Below are positions 19,791 through 27,956 of a stretch of DNA of 64,000 nucleotides, in pieces. This stretch comes from Acidobacteriota bacterium (GTDB taxonomy: Bacteria; Acidobacteriota; Terriglobia; Terriglobales; Acidobacteriaceae), in NCBI GenBank assembly GCA_021799405.1, contig JAJZAL010000005.1, positions 1 to 64,000 of the forward strand, read 5' to 3'. A model generated the notes under the pieces. That model made no database searches, had not been told where the DNA came from, and worked only from the letters and a program-made list of their open reading frames with translations. A program made the position numbers and the translations under genes. Position 1 is the stretch's first letter; each line of letters begins with the position of its first letter.

Positions 19791-19910
19791 CTACGACTCA
19801 CCGAAGCAAATGCCTCTCAGCTCACACAACGGGCACTGAAACTTCCACTCATCGTTATCAATCATAACCGGGCAACATACCCATGGATAACTAAGTGGAG
19901 AAATGCTCAC
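19791..19910 (-). CDS. possible cysteine-rich mini-protein
   Basis: A 39-codon frame starting at GTG 19910 and encoding a rubredoxin-like metal-knuckle pattern (VCCPVMIDNDEWKFQ then CPLCELRGIC). Two cysteine clusters about 16 residues apart would suit one Zn or Fe. There is no good ribosome site, so it could equally be the surviving 3' end of a decayed gene. The rest of the 19775-20183 gap shows nothing else. Confidence 0.22.
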   Translation of the reverse strand: MSISPLSYPWVCCPVMIDNDEWKFQCPLCELRGICFGES

Positions 19911-20183
19911 TGATGGCCAGTTACGCTCGGCCATCAGAACCGGTCATATAAATACTCTTCGGCCCAATAGCGATTGACACGAGTGAAATGCGCGATGAGC
20001 GCATCGTAGACGAGTAGCAAACCAGATCCTTTCCCACCTGGATGTGCGGCAAGGCCTGCTCTCGTCAGTCCAGAGGCAGGCGAGAGCAGCGGTCCGCGGA
20101 CGCCAGGCTCGGTTTTCAAAGACTGAACACTTGCAAACAAACTCGGCATCTTTTATGTTGTCTGTGACAACACTGGAGGAGAA

Positions 20184-21128
20184 ATGCAGTCAACCTTCGT
20201 TGAGCAGATCAGAAGATTTAATCGCTTCTACACGCGGGAGATCGGCCTCCTGGCCGAGCATCTGCCAGCGAGCGAATTCACCCTGGCTGAGGCTAGAGTG
20301 CTCTATGAGCTGGCGCAGTCAAGGGAGCAAACTGCAGCCGACATCATCCGGACTCTGGGAATGGACAAGGCTCACGTAAGCCGGATTGTGGCGCGATTCC
20401 AGAGAGCGGGATTGCTGAAAAGCCGCGTCAGTCCCAGGCACGGGAAACATAAGCTTTTGTCGTTGACGGCGACGGGCAGAAATGCGTTCCGGAGATTAAA
20501 TGACGGCACAGAAGCCCAGATCGAGTCTCTCCTCAACAAAATTCCGCCTAGGAACCGTGAGTATCTCGCGAAAAATATGGAGGAGATCCAGCAGCTTCTT
20601 GCAGCCAGGCCCGTGTCGTCCGAAGATGTACAACTCCGATCCCTGAAGGTTGGTGATCTCGGATGGATTACGCATCGGCAGGCAGTTCTCTACCAACAGG
20701 AATATGGCTGGGATTGGACCTACGAGGGACTCGTTGCTCAAATCCTTGGTGACTTCGCTATGCACTTTGATGCCACTCGTGAGGATGCGTGGGTCGCGGA
20801 ACTCAACGGACAGGTGGTGGGTTCAGTCTTCCTCATGAAGAGCCAGGACTCGCAGATCGCGAAACTGCGGCTGCTCTATGTTGAGCCTTCTGCGCGGGGG
20901 CTGGGAATCGGCTCGCGCCTGGTCGGGCGATGCATTGATCGTGCACGGGAGCTGGATTACCGCACACTGACCCTCTGGACGAACGACATCCTCGTGTCTG
21001 CGCGGAAGATTTACCAGTCCGCCGGATTCAGGCTGGTGGAAGAAAACCGGCATCAGTCCTTTGGCAAAGATCTTGTTGGGCAAACGTGGCGGCTCAATCT
21101 CAGTGACAGCCAGGGGAGCCACGTCTAA
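20184..21128 (+). CDS. MarR family regulator fused to a GNAT acetyltransferase
   Basis: A 314-residue bifunctional protein. GGAGGAG lies 4 nt before the ATG. Residues ~5-145 form a MarR winged-helix domain (AEARVLYELAQS, DIIRTLGMDKAHVSRIVARF recognition helix, wing around SPRHGKHKLLSLTATG). Residues ~150-305 form a GNAT domain with the acetyl-CoA pyrophosphate loop RGLGIG in LLYVEPSARGLGIGSRLV, and a C-terminal YQSAGFRLVEE strand-helix. Such fusions are known and are thought to couple ligand sensing to acetylation of a small molecule or protein. No target is evident. It runs convergently toward dnaE2, ending 115 nt from it. Confidence 0.92.
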   Translation: MQSTFVEQIRRFNRFYTREIGLLAEHLPASEFTLAEARVLYELAQSREQTAADIIRTLGMDKAHVSRIVARFQRAGLLKSRVSPRHGKHKLLSLTATGRNAFRRLNDGTEAQIESLLNKIPPRNREYLAKNMEEIQQLLAARPVSSEDVQLRSLKVGDLGWITHRQAVLYQQEYGWDWTYEGLVAQILGDFAMHFDATREDAWVAELNGQVVGSVFLMKSQDSQIAKLRLLYVEPSARGLGIGSRLVGRCIDRARELDYRTLTLWTNDILVSARKIYQSAGFRLVEENRHQSFGKDLVGQTWRLNLSDSQGSHV

Positions 21129-21243
21129 CGCATCGGGTCTCGTCTCAGATCTCAGTTTGTGCCCAATCGCCAGTGCGCTCATCGAACTCCGATTTGGATG
21201 GGAAAGCACCCAGGATGTGGGGAGTATTTGTGCTGAAGTTCGC

Positions 21244-24200
21244 TCAATGGAAGTCATGCGAGCGGACGGCGAGCATCTGGCTGGAGAGGGAGCGTAGGCG
21301 AGTGGCTTTGACGTGGATGACGCCGTCGACGTTCTGGAGGGGGCCTTCGGCGAGGAGAAACTTGCTGCGGGTGACAGTGAGGCGCTCGCGTTCGAATAAG
21401 TCCGGCGTGACGATGACGTTGGCGATGCCGGTTTCGTCTTCCATGGAGATGAAGACGAATCCTTTTGCCGTGCCGGGGTGCTGGCGGGCGATGACGCAGC
21501 CTGCTGCGCGGACGTATTCGCCGTGGGGGTGCGTGTGAAGCTCCTGCGCGGTGAGGATGTTTTCGCGCCGTAGCGCCGGGCGGCGATAGGCCATGGGGTG
21601 TTTGCCCACGGTGAGTCCCGTGCCGGCGTAGTCGGCGACGAGGCGTTCTTCTGTATCCATAATTTCGAGGGGCAAAGATGCGGAGTCTTCGCGCAGGGCC
21701 TGGTTGTTGTGCTGGAGGAGTGGACCCTCGGGTTTGCCGGCGCGTTCGATCTGCCAGAGCGCGTCACGGCGATGCCGGATGCCGTCGATGGAGTTGAGCG
21801 CTCCGGTTTGCGCGAGGAGGGTGAGCTCTCTGCGATTGAGTGTTGTAACACTGGATACCAGATCCTCCACGGAGCGGAATGGGCCTGCCACCGTGCGGGC
21901 GAGTGTAATGGCTTCTGCCGATTGCCGGCGCAGACCCTTCGCGTAGCCGAGGCCGAGGCGCAGGGAGAGGCTGCCGTCGGATTCATGCTCGAGGGTGCAG
22001 GGCCAGGCGGAGCGTTGTATGTCAATCGGTTTAACGCGCAGGCCGTGGCGTTGCGCGTCTTTGACGAGCACGGCGGGCATGTAGAATCCCATGGGTTGAT
22101 TGTTGAGCAGGGCGCAGGTGAAGGCGGCGAGATATTTCACTTTGAAGTACGCCGAGGCGTAGGCAATGAGCGCGAAGCTGGCGGCGTGCGACTCTGGGAA
22201 TCCGTAGAGCGCGAAGGAGGAAATCTGCTGGATGATTTCTTCCTGGGTGGCGGGCGCGATGCCGTTGGCGGTCATGCCGGCGCGCAGGTTGGATTCGAGA
22301 TTCTTCATGCGCTCCCACGAGCGGCGCATGCCGACGGCGCGGCGCAGCTCTTCGGCTTCCGCGCCGGAGAAGTTGGCGACCGTCATGGCGATGCGGAGAA
22401 GCTGCTCCTGAAAGAGCGGCACGCCGAGGGTGCGCTTCAGCACGGGTTCTAGCGATGGATGCGGGTAAGTGACGGCCTCCTTGCCTTGGCGTCGGCGCAT
22501 ATAAGGATGCATCATTTTGCCGACGATGGGCCCCGGGCGGATGATGGCGACCTGCACGACGAGGTCGTAAAACTTTTCGGGGTGGTTGTGCGGCAGCGAC
22601 GCCATCTGCGCGCGGCTCTCCACCTGGAACATGCCCACAGTGTCGGCGCGTTGGAGGGTGCGGTAGACTTCCTCGTCCTGCGGCAGGTGGGCGAGATCGA
22701 CCGGCTCGCCGTAGTGTTGGGGGACGAGTTCGAGGCAGTCCTTGAGCACGGCCATCATGCCGAGTCCGAGCAGGTCGACCTTGACGAGGCCCATGTCGGC
22801 GCAGTCTTCCTTGTCCCACTGAATGACAGTGCGGCCGGGCATGGAAGCGCGTTCGATGGGGACGACGCTGTTGAGCTGGCCCTGGCAGATAACCATGCCG
22901 CCGGAGTGCTGGCCAAGATGGCGCGGCAGATCCTGCATGCGCATGCAGAGCTCGAGGTACTTGGCGATGCGCGGGTGGTGGAGGTCGAAGCCGGCGTTCT
23001 GGAAGGAGTGCGCCATGGTGTCCGTAGGGCCGCGCCACTCGAAGTGGCTGACGAGGCCGGAGAGGCGTCGGAGGGTTTCGGCATCGAAGCCGAGGGCCTT
23101 GCCGACCTCGCGCGCGGCGGACTTGCCGCGATAGGTGATGACGTTGGCGGTCATGGCGGCGCCGAGTTCGCCGTAGCGCTGGTAGACATACTGGATGGCC
23201 TGCTCGCGCTTTTCTTCCGAAGGCAGGTCGAGATCGATGTCGGGCCACTCGCCGCGATTTTCATTGAGGAAGCGCTCGAAGAGGAGTTCCATGCCGACCG
23301 GGTCGATGGCCGTGATTTCGAGCGCATAGCAGACTGCGGAGTTGGCCGCACTGCCGCGTCCCTGCACGAGAATGTCGTGCTGCTTGCAGTACTGGATGAC
23401 GTCCCAGACGATGAGGAAGTATCCGGCGAAGCCGAGCTTTGCGATGAGAGCGAGTTCGTGCTCGACCTGCCTGCGGGCGCGGGCGAGAAGTTTGGCGTCG
23501 CGTTTTGGTTTGTAGCGGCGAAGGACGCCTTCTTCGACGCGCTTGCGGAGGAAGCTGTCCATGGTTTCGCCATCGAGGACGGGGTAGCGGGGGAATTCGT
23601 AACCGAGATTGTGCAAATTGAACTGCAGGCGCGCAGAGAGCTCGGCTGTGTGGGCGATGGACTCGGGGATGTCGCGGAAGAGCGCTGTCATTTCACGGGC
23701 GGAGCGCAGGTGGCGCTGAGCGTTGGCAGAGAGAAGGCGACCTGCGCGATCGAGTTCGACGTGGTGGCGGACGGCGGTGAAGAGGTCGAGGATTTCGCGG
23801 TCGTATGCGGTGGCGTAGCGCACGCCGTTGGTGGCGAGCACGGGAAGATGGAGTGAAGTTGCGATGCGCAGCGCAGCCTGGTTGCGCCACTCCTGCTCGC
23901 GGAGGTGATGGCGCTGGAGTTCGATGTAGATGTTTTTGCGACCGAAGATGTGAGTGAGTTGCTCGACGACTTTGCGCGCGGCCTTTTCTCCGCCATGCAT
24001 GAGGGCTGCGGCGAGCGGGCCTTCGTCCGCTCCAGTGAGACACACGAGGCCGGCGGCGTATTGCTGCAGATCGTCGAGTGTGGCCGCGCCTTCCTGCTTG
24101 GTGGTTTCGCGCAGCTTGCATTGCGTGATGAGCTGGCAGAGATTTTGATAGCCCTCGCGCGAGACGCACAGCAGCGGCAGGCGTGCTGGTTCGACGGGGT

Positions 24201-24462
24201 GCTGATGCGGTAGCCACGCCGGCGGCGTGAGGCGTTGGCCGAGGGCGGAGACGGAGATTTCCGCGCCGATGTGCGCCGTGATTCCGCCGCGCTGGGCGCT
24301 GGTGTGAAAGCGCGCGGCGCCGTAGAGGCCGTTGCGGTCGAGCAGGGCCATGGCAGGCATTTCCAATGCAGTGGCGCGTTCAGTGAGGGCTTCCGGCTGC
24401 GATGCGCCTTCAAGAAAACTGAAGGCGCTGGCAGCGCGCAGCTCCACGTAGCGCTCAGTCAT
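21244..24462 (-). CDS. dnaE2: error-prone DNA polymerase DnaE2
   Basis: A C-family DNA polymerase of 1072 residues. The ATG at 24462 overlaps the imuB stop by 8 nt and starts MTERYVELRAASAFSFLEGA, the usual DnaE2 N-terminus; the longer open frame upstream is antisense-like junk inside imuB. Domains in order: PHP (1-~270), palm with catalytic aspartates in PDIDLDLPSEE, fingers, helix-hairpin-helix region, and OB fold (GCVIARQHPGTAKGFVFISM), ending SHDFH as typical. DnaE2 performs mutagenic translesion synthesis during SOS, using ImuB as clamp adaptor. It is the last gene of an imuA-imuB-dnaE2 operon and is probably translationally coupled to imuB. Confidence 0.96.
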   Translation of the reverse strand: MTERYVELRAASAFSFLEGASQPEALTERATALEMPAMALLDRNGLYGAARFHTSAQRGGITAHIGAEISVSALGQRLTPPAWLPHQHPVEPARLPLLCVSREGYQNLCQLITQCKLRETTKQEGAATLDDLQQYAAGLVCLTGADEGPLAAALMHGGEKAARKVVEQLTHIFGRKNIYIELQRHHLREQEWRNQAALRIATSLHLPVLATNGVRYATAYDREILDLFTAVRHHVELDRAGRLLSANAQRHLRSAREMTALFRDIPESIAHTAELSARLQFNLHNLGYEFPRYPVLDGETMDSFLRKRVEEGVLRRYKPKRDAKLLARARRQVEHELALIAKLGFAGYFLIVWDVIQYCKQHDILVQGRGSAANSAVCYALEITAIDPVGMELLFERFLNENRGEWPDIDLDLPSEEKREQAIQYVYQRYGELGAAMTANVITYRGKSAAREVGKALGFDAETLRRLSGLVSHFEWRGPTDTMAHSFQNAGFDLHHPRIAKYLELCMRMQDLPRHLGQHSGGMVICQGQLNSVVPIERASMPGRTVIQWDKEDCADMGLVKVDLLGLGMMAVLKDCLELVPQHYGEPVDLAHLPQDEEVYRTLQRADTVGMFQVESRAQMASLPHNHPEKFYDLVVQVAIIRPGPIVGKMMHPYMRRRQGKEAVTYPHPSLEPVLKRTLGVPLFQEQLLRIAMTVANFSGAEAEELRRAVGMRRSWERMKNLESNLRAGMTANGIAPATQEEIIQQISSFALYGFPESHAASFALIAYASAYFKVKYLAAFTCALLNNQPMGFYMPAVLVKDAQRHGLRVKPIDIQRSAWPCTLEHESDGSLSLRLGLGYAKGLRRQSAEAITLARTVAGPFRSVEDLVSSVTTLNRRELTLLAQTGALNSIDGIRHRRDALWQIERAGKPEGPLLQHNNQALREDSASLPLEIMDTEERLVADYAGTGLTVGKHPMAYRRPALRRENILTAQELHTHPHGEYVRAAGCVIARQHPGTAKGFVFISMEDETGIANVIVTPDLFERERLTVTRSKFLLAEGPLQNVDGVIHVKATRLRSLSSQMLAVRSHDFH

Positions 24463-25969
24463 AGAGCGCCACCATTTGCCACTGGTTGTCGATGAGGTTG
24501 CGCACCAGGCAGCAGCAGAGCATGGGGCCGCTGGGGATGCGGGCGACGAGGTCCCACTGCTCCTGTCCCCAGAGCGTGGAGGTCCACCAGTTGCCGTCGC
24601 ACTTCCACGGGCCGTAGGCCTGCTCGACGGTGTAGCGCTGCTGGCGAAACCAGAAGGATACGGGCTGTGTGCGATGCAGCGTGACGGAGACGGCTTCCGG
24701 CGGGCGCAGCATGCGCTGGATGAGGCGGGTATGCGTGATGACTGGGTCCGCGGGTCTGGCGGAGGCGGTCGCGAAGGGCTCGACGCGGAAGGCTTCCGGC
24801 GCGTGGGTGTCTTCGAGCACGGCACGGCCTACGTTGGTTTCGCCGACGAGGGCGCGGAGGCGAGCGAGTGCCACGTCGAGCCGGGATGCCTCGGGAGCCT
24901 GCGGCGAGAAGAGGCCGAGCTGCTCCTTGCTGGTGCTGCCGGGTTCGGCGTAGAGCGCGACGGCGACGATGGCGGCCTGCGGAGGGTGCGCTTCCAGTTC
25001 CAGATGGAGCAGCTTGAGCCAGAGGGGCTTGTCGGTGGAAGGCAAAGCAGGGCGAACGGTGAGGGTGTGTTCCGCGTCGCACTCTAATGTAAGTGTGATG
25101 GTGACAGATGCGAGCGCGACAATCTGAGCCCTGGCGCGGAGGAGGACGGGGTCGAGCGTCATGCCGAGGACGAAGAGCAGGGAGTCGAGCAGCTCGACCG
25201 GCGTGTCGAGTTCGATGCGCTCTTCGAGGGGGGAGACGGGTTCTGCTGGCTGGAAGAGGTGCGGATGCTCGCCGCGCGCCAGTTGGCGCAGGCGTTTGCC
25301 GTCCTGGCCGATGCGGGCGATCAACTCGTTCTGCGGCAATGTGGCCAGCATGCCCAGCGTGTGAATGCCCCACAGGGCAAAGGTGTTGGCCTGATCGGCG
25401 GTGAGATCCAGAACGCGCAGGGGAAGCGATGCCAGCGCGGCGGCTTCCGTTCCGGGCGGGATGATCTGGATTGCGTCGCGGCGCGAGCGGCCTTTCGCCA
25501 AGCAAATCGCAGCATACAGATTGCGGCTGACGGTGACGGAGGCCGCGACGCCATGCGCTTTGATCTGATCGAGCAGGTTGCATGCGAGGTTTTCTGGCGA
25601 GCCGAAGAGTTTTTCGGTTCCGGCGATGTCGATGCCGAGGATCAGCTCGGTGCCTGCGCTGCGGTCTTCGATGCGCGGGGAAAAGATTCCGGCGCAGGCG
25701 AGCAGCATGCTGCGCGCGGCGGCTTCAGCCTGCTGCGAGCGCGTGAGGATGGTTGCGGAGGGAAAGAGCTCGACTTCGACACGCGTCATGCCGGGGCGCA
25801 GGCCAAGCTGGCGGGCGCGCGTGTTGAGGGAGCAGATCTGCTCCAGTGGAGGGTCGCCCTCCATCACCACGGATGGCTTTGCGTGCAACTCGGGATGCAG
25901 GCGCAGCAGTGCCTGCGCGGGAAATTCTTCTGCATAAAGGCATGCGTATTGTTCCGGGCGCGCTGTCAT
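24455..25969 (-). CDS. imuB: ImuB, catalytically dead Y-family polymerase adaptor
   Basis: A 504-residue Y-family polymerase-like protein. The ATG at 25969 overlaps the imuA TGA (ATGA), the same coupling style as imuB-dnaE2; ATG at 25984 is an alternative. The N-terminus (QYACLYAEEFPAQALLR) aligns with the palm but lacks the first catalytic Asp. The SxDE motif region reads LILGIDIAGTEKLF, without the acidic pair. So it is expected to be inactive, as known for ImuB. A beta-clamp-binding pentapeptide QLGLF lies at about residues 350-354. The role is to recruit DnaE2 to the sliding clamp at lesions. The C-terminal ~100 residues match the ImuB C-terminal domain (FWFRQQRYTVEQAYGPWK). Confidence 0.95.
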   Translation of the reverse strand: MTARPEQYACLYAEEFPAQALLRLHPELHAKPSVVMEGDPPLEQICSLNTRARQLGLRPGMTRVEVELFPSATILTRSQQAEAAARSMLLACAGIFSPRIEDRSAGTELILGIDIAGTEKLFGSPENLACNLLDQIKAHGVAASVTVSRNLYAAICLAKGRSRRDAIQIIPPGTEAAALASLPLRVLDLTADQANTFALWGIHTLGMLATLPQNELIARIGQDGKRLRQLARGEHPHLFQPAEPVSPLEERIELDTPVELLDSLLFVLGMTLDPVLLRARAQIVALASVTITLTLECDAEHTLTVRPALPSTDKPLWLKLLHLELEAHPPQAAIVAVALYAEPGSTSKEQLGLFSPQAPEASRLDVALARLRALVGETNVGRAVLEDTHAPEAFRVEPFATASARPADPVITHTRLIQRMLRPPEAVSVTLHRTQPVSFWFRQQRYTVEQAYGPWKCDGNWWTSTLWGQEQWDLVARIPSGPMLCCCLVRNLIDNQWQMVALYD

Positions 25970-27000
25970 GGCTCGCCTGCCCATGCGGCGCGGCTGGTCC
26001 AGTTCGTGGTTCGGCGGGTAGGGCGCGCGCTTTGCGGCGGCTTGCGGAATGGGGTGACGTTTCTTTCCGCAGATGCGAAGCGTCGACGTGCGACTTCGAC
26101 AGAGACCTGAAGGCCGGTGAAGACAGTGGGTTCGGCTGTGATGGATGTTGCCGGCTGGAAGCGCAGCAGCAACTCGGCACTGCTTTTGGCGCAGGAGGTT
26201 TGCGTGAGCAAAAGGATGCAGGCCTGGGCGCGTTCGGCAGCGGCGCGGTAGCGAAACCAGGTGGCGAGCGGGATGCGGCTGACGTGCTCGGGCGCGACGC
26301 TGCCCATGTCCAGCACGATGGCGCTGAAGCCGCCGGCCTGCAGCAGCAGGTCGCAGGCGCGAAGGGCCTGTTCGAGCGGGGTCCAGGGGCTGGAAGATTT
26401 TCGCCGGGCCGGGCGGCGTTGTGGCGCGGGCTGTTCTGGCTTCGGGCCGGGTTCAAACGCTTTGCACGTGGGCCTGTTGGGCGGCTGCGGCTCGGCGCAG
26501 CGCGGCGCAAAGAGACCGCTGACTCCTTCGGCAAGCCCCTTCACTTCCTGCCGGGGGTGGTTGCCGTGGCCTCCGCCGTGCAGGCCCCGGATGATTTCGG
26601 GCGGGGTGAAGCATTGCTTTGGCAGGGCGAAGTGGTTGCTGGGGCGCGGCTGCGGGTTTTCGGCTCCGCAGCGCACCCATAGCATGCGGGAAAGGCTGAC
26701 GCCTGCGGCGGCGGCGGAGAGGGGATCGAGGGCGTTGCCGGTGTCGATCCATGCGCAGAATTTGTCCTGCGTCTGGTGCGCCAGAAATGACAATGCGACG
26801 CCGGTGCGCCCGGAGCATTCCGGTCCGCAGAGCTCGCTGATGGCGCCGATGGGCAAACCGCCTTCGAGTGCGGCATCGAGCGCGACAATACCGGTGGCGG
26901 CGACCGGACGAATGAGGCGGGCCGTGGGTGTGAGTGCCGAGGGGATTTTGTGGGCTAGCGCGGACTCGATTTGCAGTCGTAAGGCAGAGGCGGAAGGCAT
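25966..27000 (-). CDS. imuA: ImuA, RecA-like protein of the mutagenesis cassette
   Basis: A 344-residue RecA/SulA-type ImuA homologue. I prefer ATG 27000 (MPSASALRLQIESALAHKIP) to an in-frame ATG at 27048. The RecA-like core begins at about residue 33 (GIVALDAALEGGLPIGAISELCGPECSGRTGVA). The P-loop-like segment GPECSGRT is degenerate relative to GxxxxGKT. The strand AIVLDMGSV takes the Walker B position. A Pro/Arg-rich insert of about 70 residues (~150-220) is unusual in length. It is the first gene of the imuA-imuB-dnaE2 operon, divergent from an SRAP gene. ImuA is required with ImuB and DnaE2 for damage-induced mutagenesis in organisms where it has been tested. Confidence 0.9.
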   Translation of the reverse strand: MPSASALRLQIESALAHKIPSALTPTARLIRPVAATGIVALDAALEGGLPIGAISELCGPECSGRTGVALSFLAHQTQDKFCAWIDTGNALDPLSAAAAGVSLSRMLWVRCGAENPQPRPSNHFALPKQCFTPPEIIRGLHGGGHGNHPRQEVKGLAEGVSGLFAPRCAEPQPPNRPTCKAFEPGPKPEQPAPQRRPARRKSSSPWTPLEQALRACDLLLQAGGFSAIVLDMGSVAPEHVSRIPLATWFRYRAAAERAQACILLLTQTSCAKSSAELLLRFQPATSITAEPTVFTGLQVSVEVARRRFASAERNVTPFRKPPQSARPTRRTTNWTSRAAWAGEP

Positions 27001-27054
27001 GGCATTATCTTCGCCATATATTCGCCTTTTATAGAGGGGGAATGTCAATCAACC

Positions 27055-27076
27055 GTTGCACATCGGGAGGTGCAAC
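27055..27076. promoter_or_regulatory. candidate SOS (LexA-type) operator between imuA and the SRAP gene
   Basis: Perfect 7-bp inverted repeat GTTGCAC (27055-27061) and GTGCAAC (27070-27076) with an 8-nt spacer. It lies midway in the 135-bp divergent region serving two families that are SOS-linked elsewhere. The arms resemble the TGCNC...GTGCA half-sites I recall for the Fibrobacter LexA box, though the spacer is longer. Assignment to LexA is inference. Confidence 0.5.
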
Positions 27077-27135
27077 CTGCGGCTAAGCATCTGAATATAT
27101 GAGGTAAATAATTCTCTTTGGAGTAGGCTGCCAGT

Positions 27136-27738
27136 ATGTGCGGACGCTATCGACGCCGGTCTGACAAACAGCGCATTGCCGAGGCTTTTGACGTGGGCAT
27201 GGGGCTGGACGAGTTATATCTCGACCCGCAGGATGACATTGCGCCGGGGTCGGTGCAGCCGGTGGTGCTGAAGAATGCAGACGGCGCGCGGCAGATCGAG
27301 ATGATGCGCTGGGGCTTCAAACTGCCGGACCGCTTCCTCTTCAATGCGCGGTCCGAGGGCGTGGAGACGTCGCGCTTCTGGAAAGAGTCGTTTCGGCAGC
27401 GGCGGTGCCTGGTTCCGGCGGACAGTTTCTACGAGTGGCAGAAGGTGAAGAGCGGCAAGAAGCCCAGGTATGAGTTCGAGATTGTGGGCCGGCAACCGTT
27501 CGGCATGGCTGGCATCTGGGCGCCGTGGAAGAATCCGAAGACCGGGGAAATGGAGCACACCTTCGCCATTTTGACGGGCGAGGCGAATGCCGTGATGCGG
27601 CCGGTTCACGATCGCGAGCCGGTGATTATTGAGCCGCGCGACTATGCCGAGTACCTATCTCCGCAGCCGAGACCACCGGCGCATCTGCTGCGCATTCTGC
27701 CAGAGGAAGAACTAAACGGCACTCTGGTTAGCGCATAG
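27136..27738 (+). CDS. SOS response-associated peptidase (SRAP, YedK/HMCES family)
   Basis: A 200-residue SRAP protein. Cys2 directly after the start Met (MCGRYRRR) is the catalytic nucleophile, exposed after Met removal. Other family signatures are FNARSEGVETSRFWKESF, RRCLVPADSFYEWQ with the active-site Glu, and VHDREPVII with the conserved His. SRAP proteins form a thiazolidine crosslink with abasic sites in single-stranded DNA and protect them. The gene is transcribed divergently from imuA across a candidate SOS operator, supporting co-induction by DNA damage. Length is normal and all key residues are present. Confidence 0.95.
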   Translation: MCGRYRRRSDKQRIAEAFDVGMGLDELYLDPQDDIAPGSVQPVVLKNADGARQIEMMRWGFKLPDRFLFNARSEGVETSRFWKESFRQRRCLVPADSFYEWQKVKSGKKPRYEFEIVGRQPFGMAGIWAPWKNPKTGEMEHTFAILTGEANAVMRPVHDREPVIIEPRDYAEYLSPQPRPPAHLLRILPEEELNGTLVSA

Positions 27739-27956
27739 AACTTGCAAAGAATTACTGAGCATAAATCCATTTGACCGAAGCCGCTTTGCGGCGAGCCAAA
27801 TCGGGCTCGATGAGTGGTAAGGGCTGTTCACGTCAACGCACAGCGAAGATCCATCTTGTGGAGATTGCATGGCGACTGGTGGACTTTCGTAATTTTCCTT
27901 GCCAACCGGCTTGAGCGCCACGCTCAGTCCAATGCGCGCCGAGTTCGAACTACCAC

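Noticed and set aside
22459..23856. 465-codon plus-strand open frame opposite dnaE2
   Set aside because: Antisense to the conserved DnaE2 palm; no domain of its own, composition typical of a high-GC shadow.
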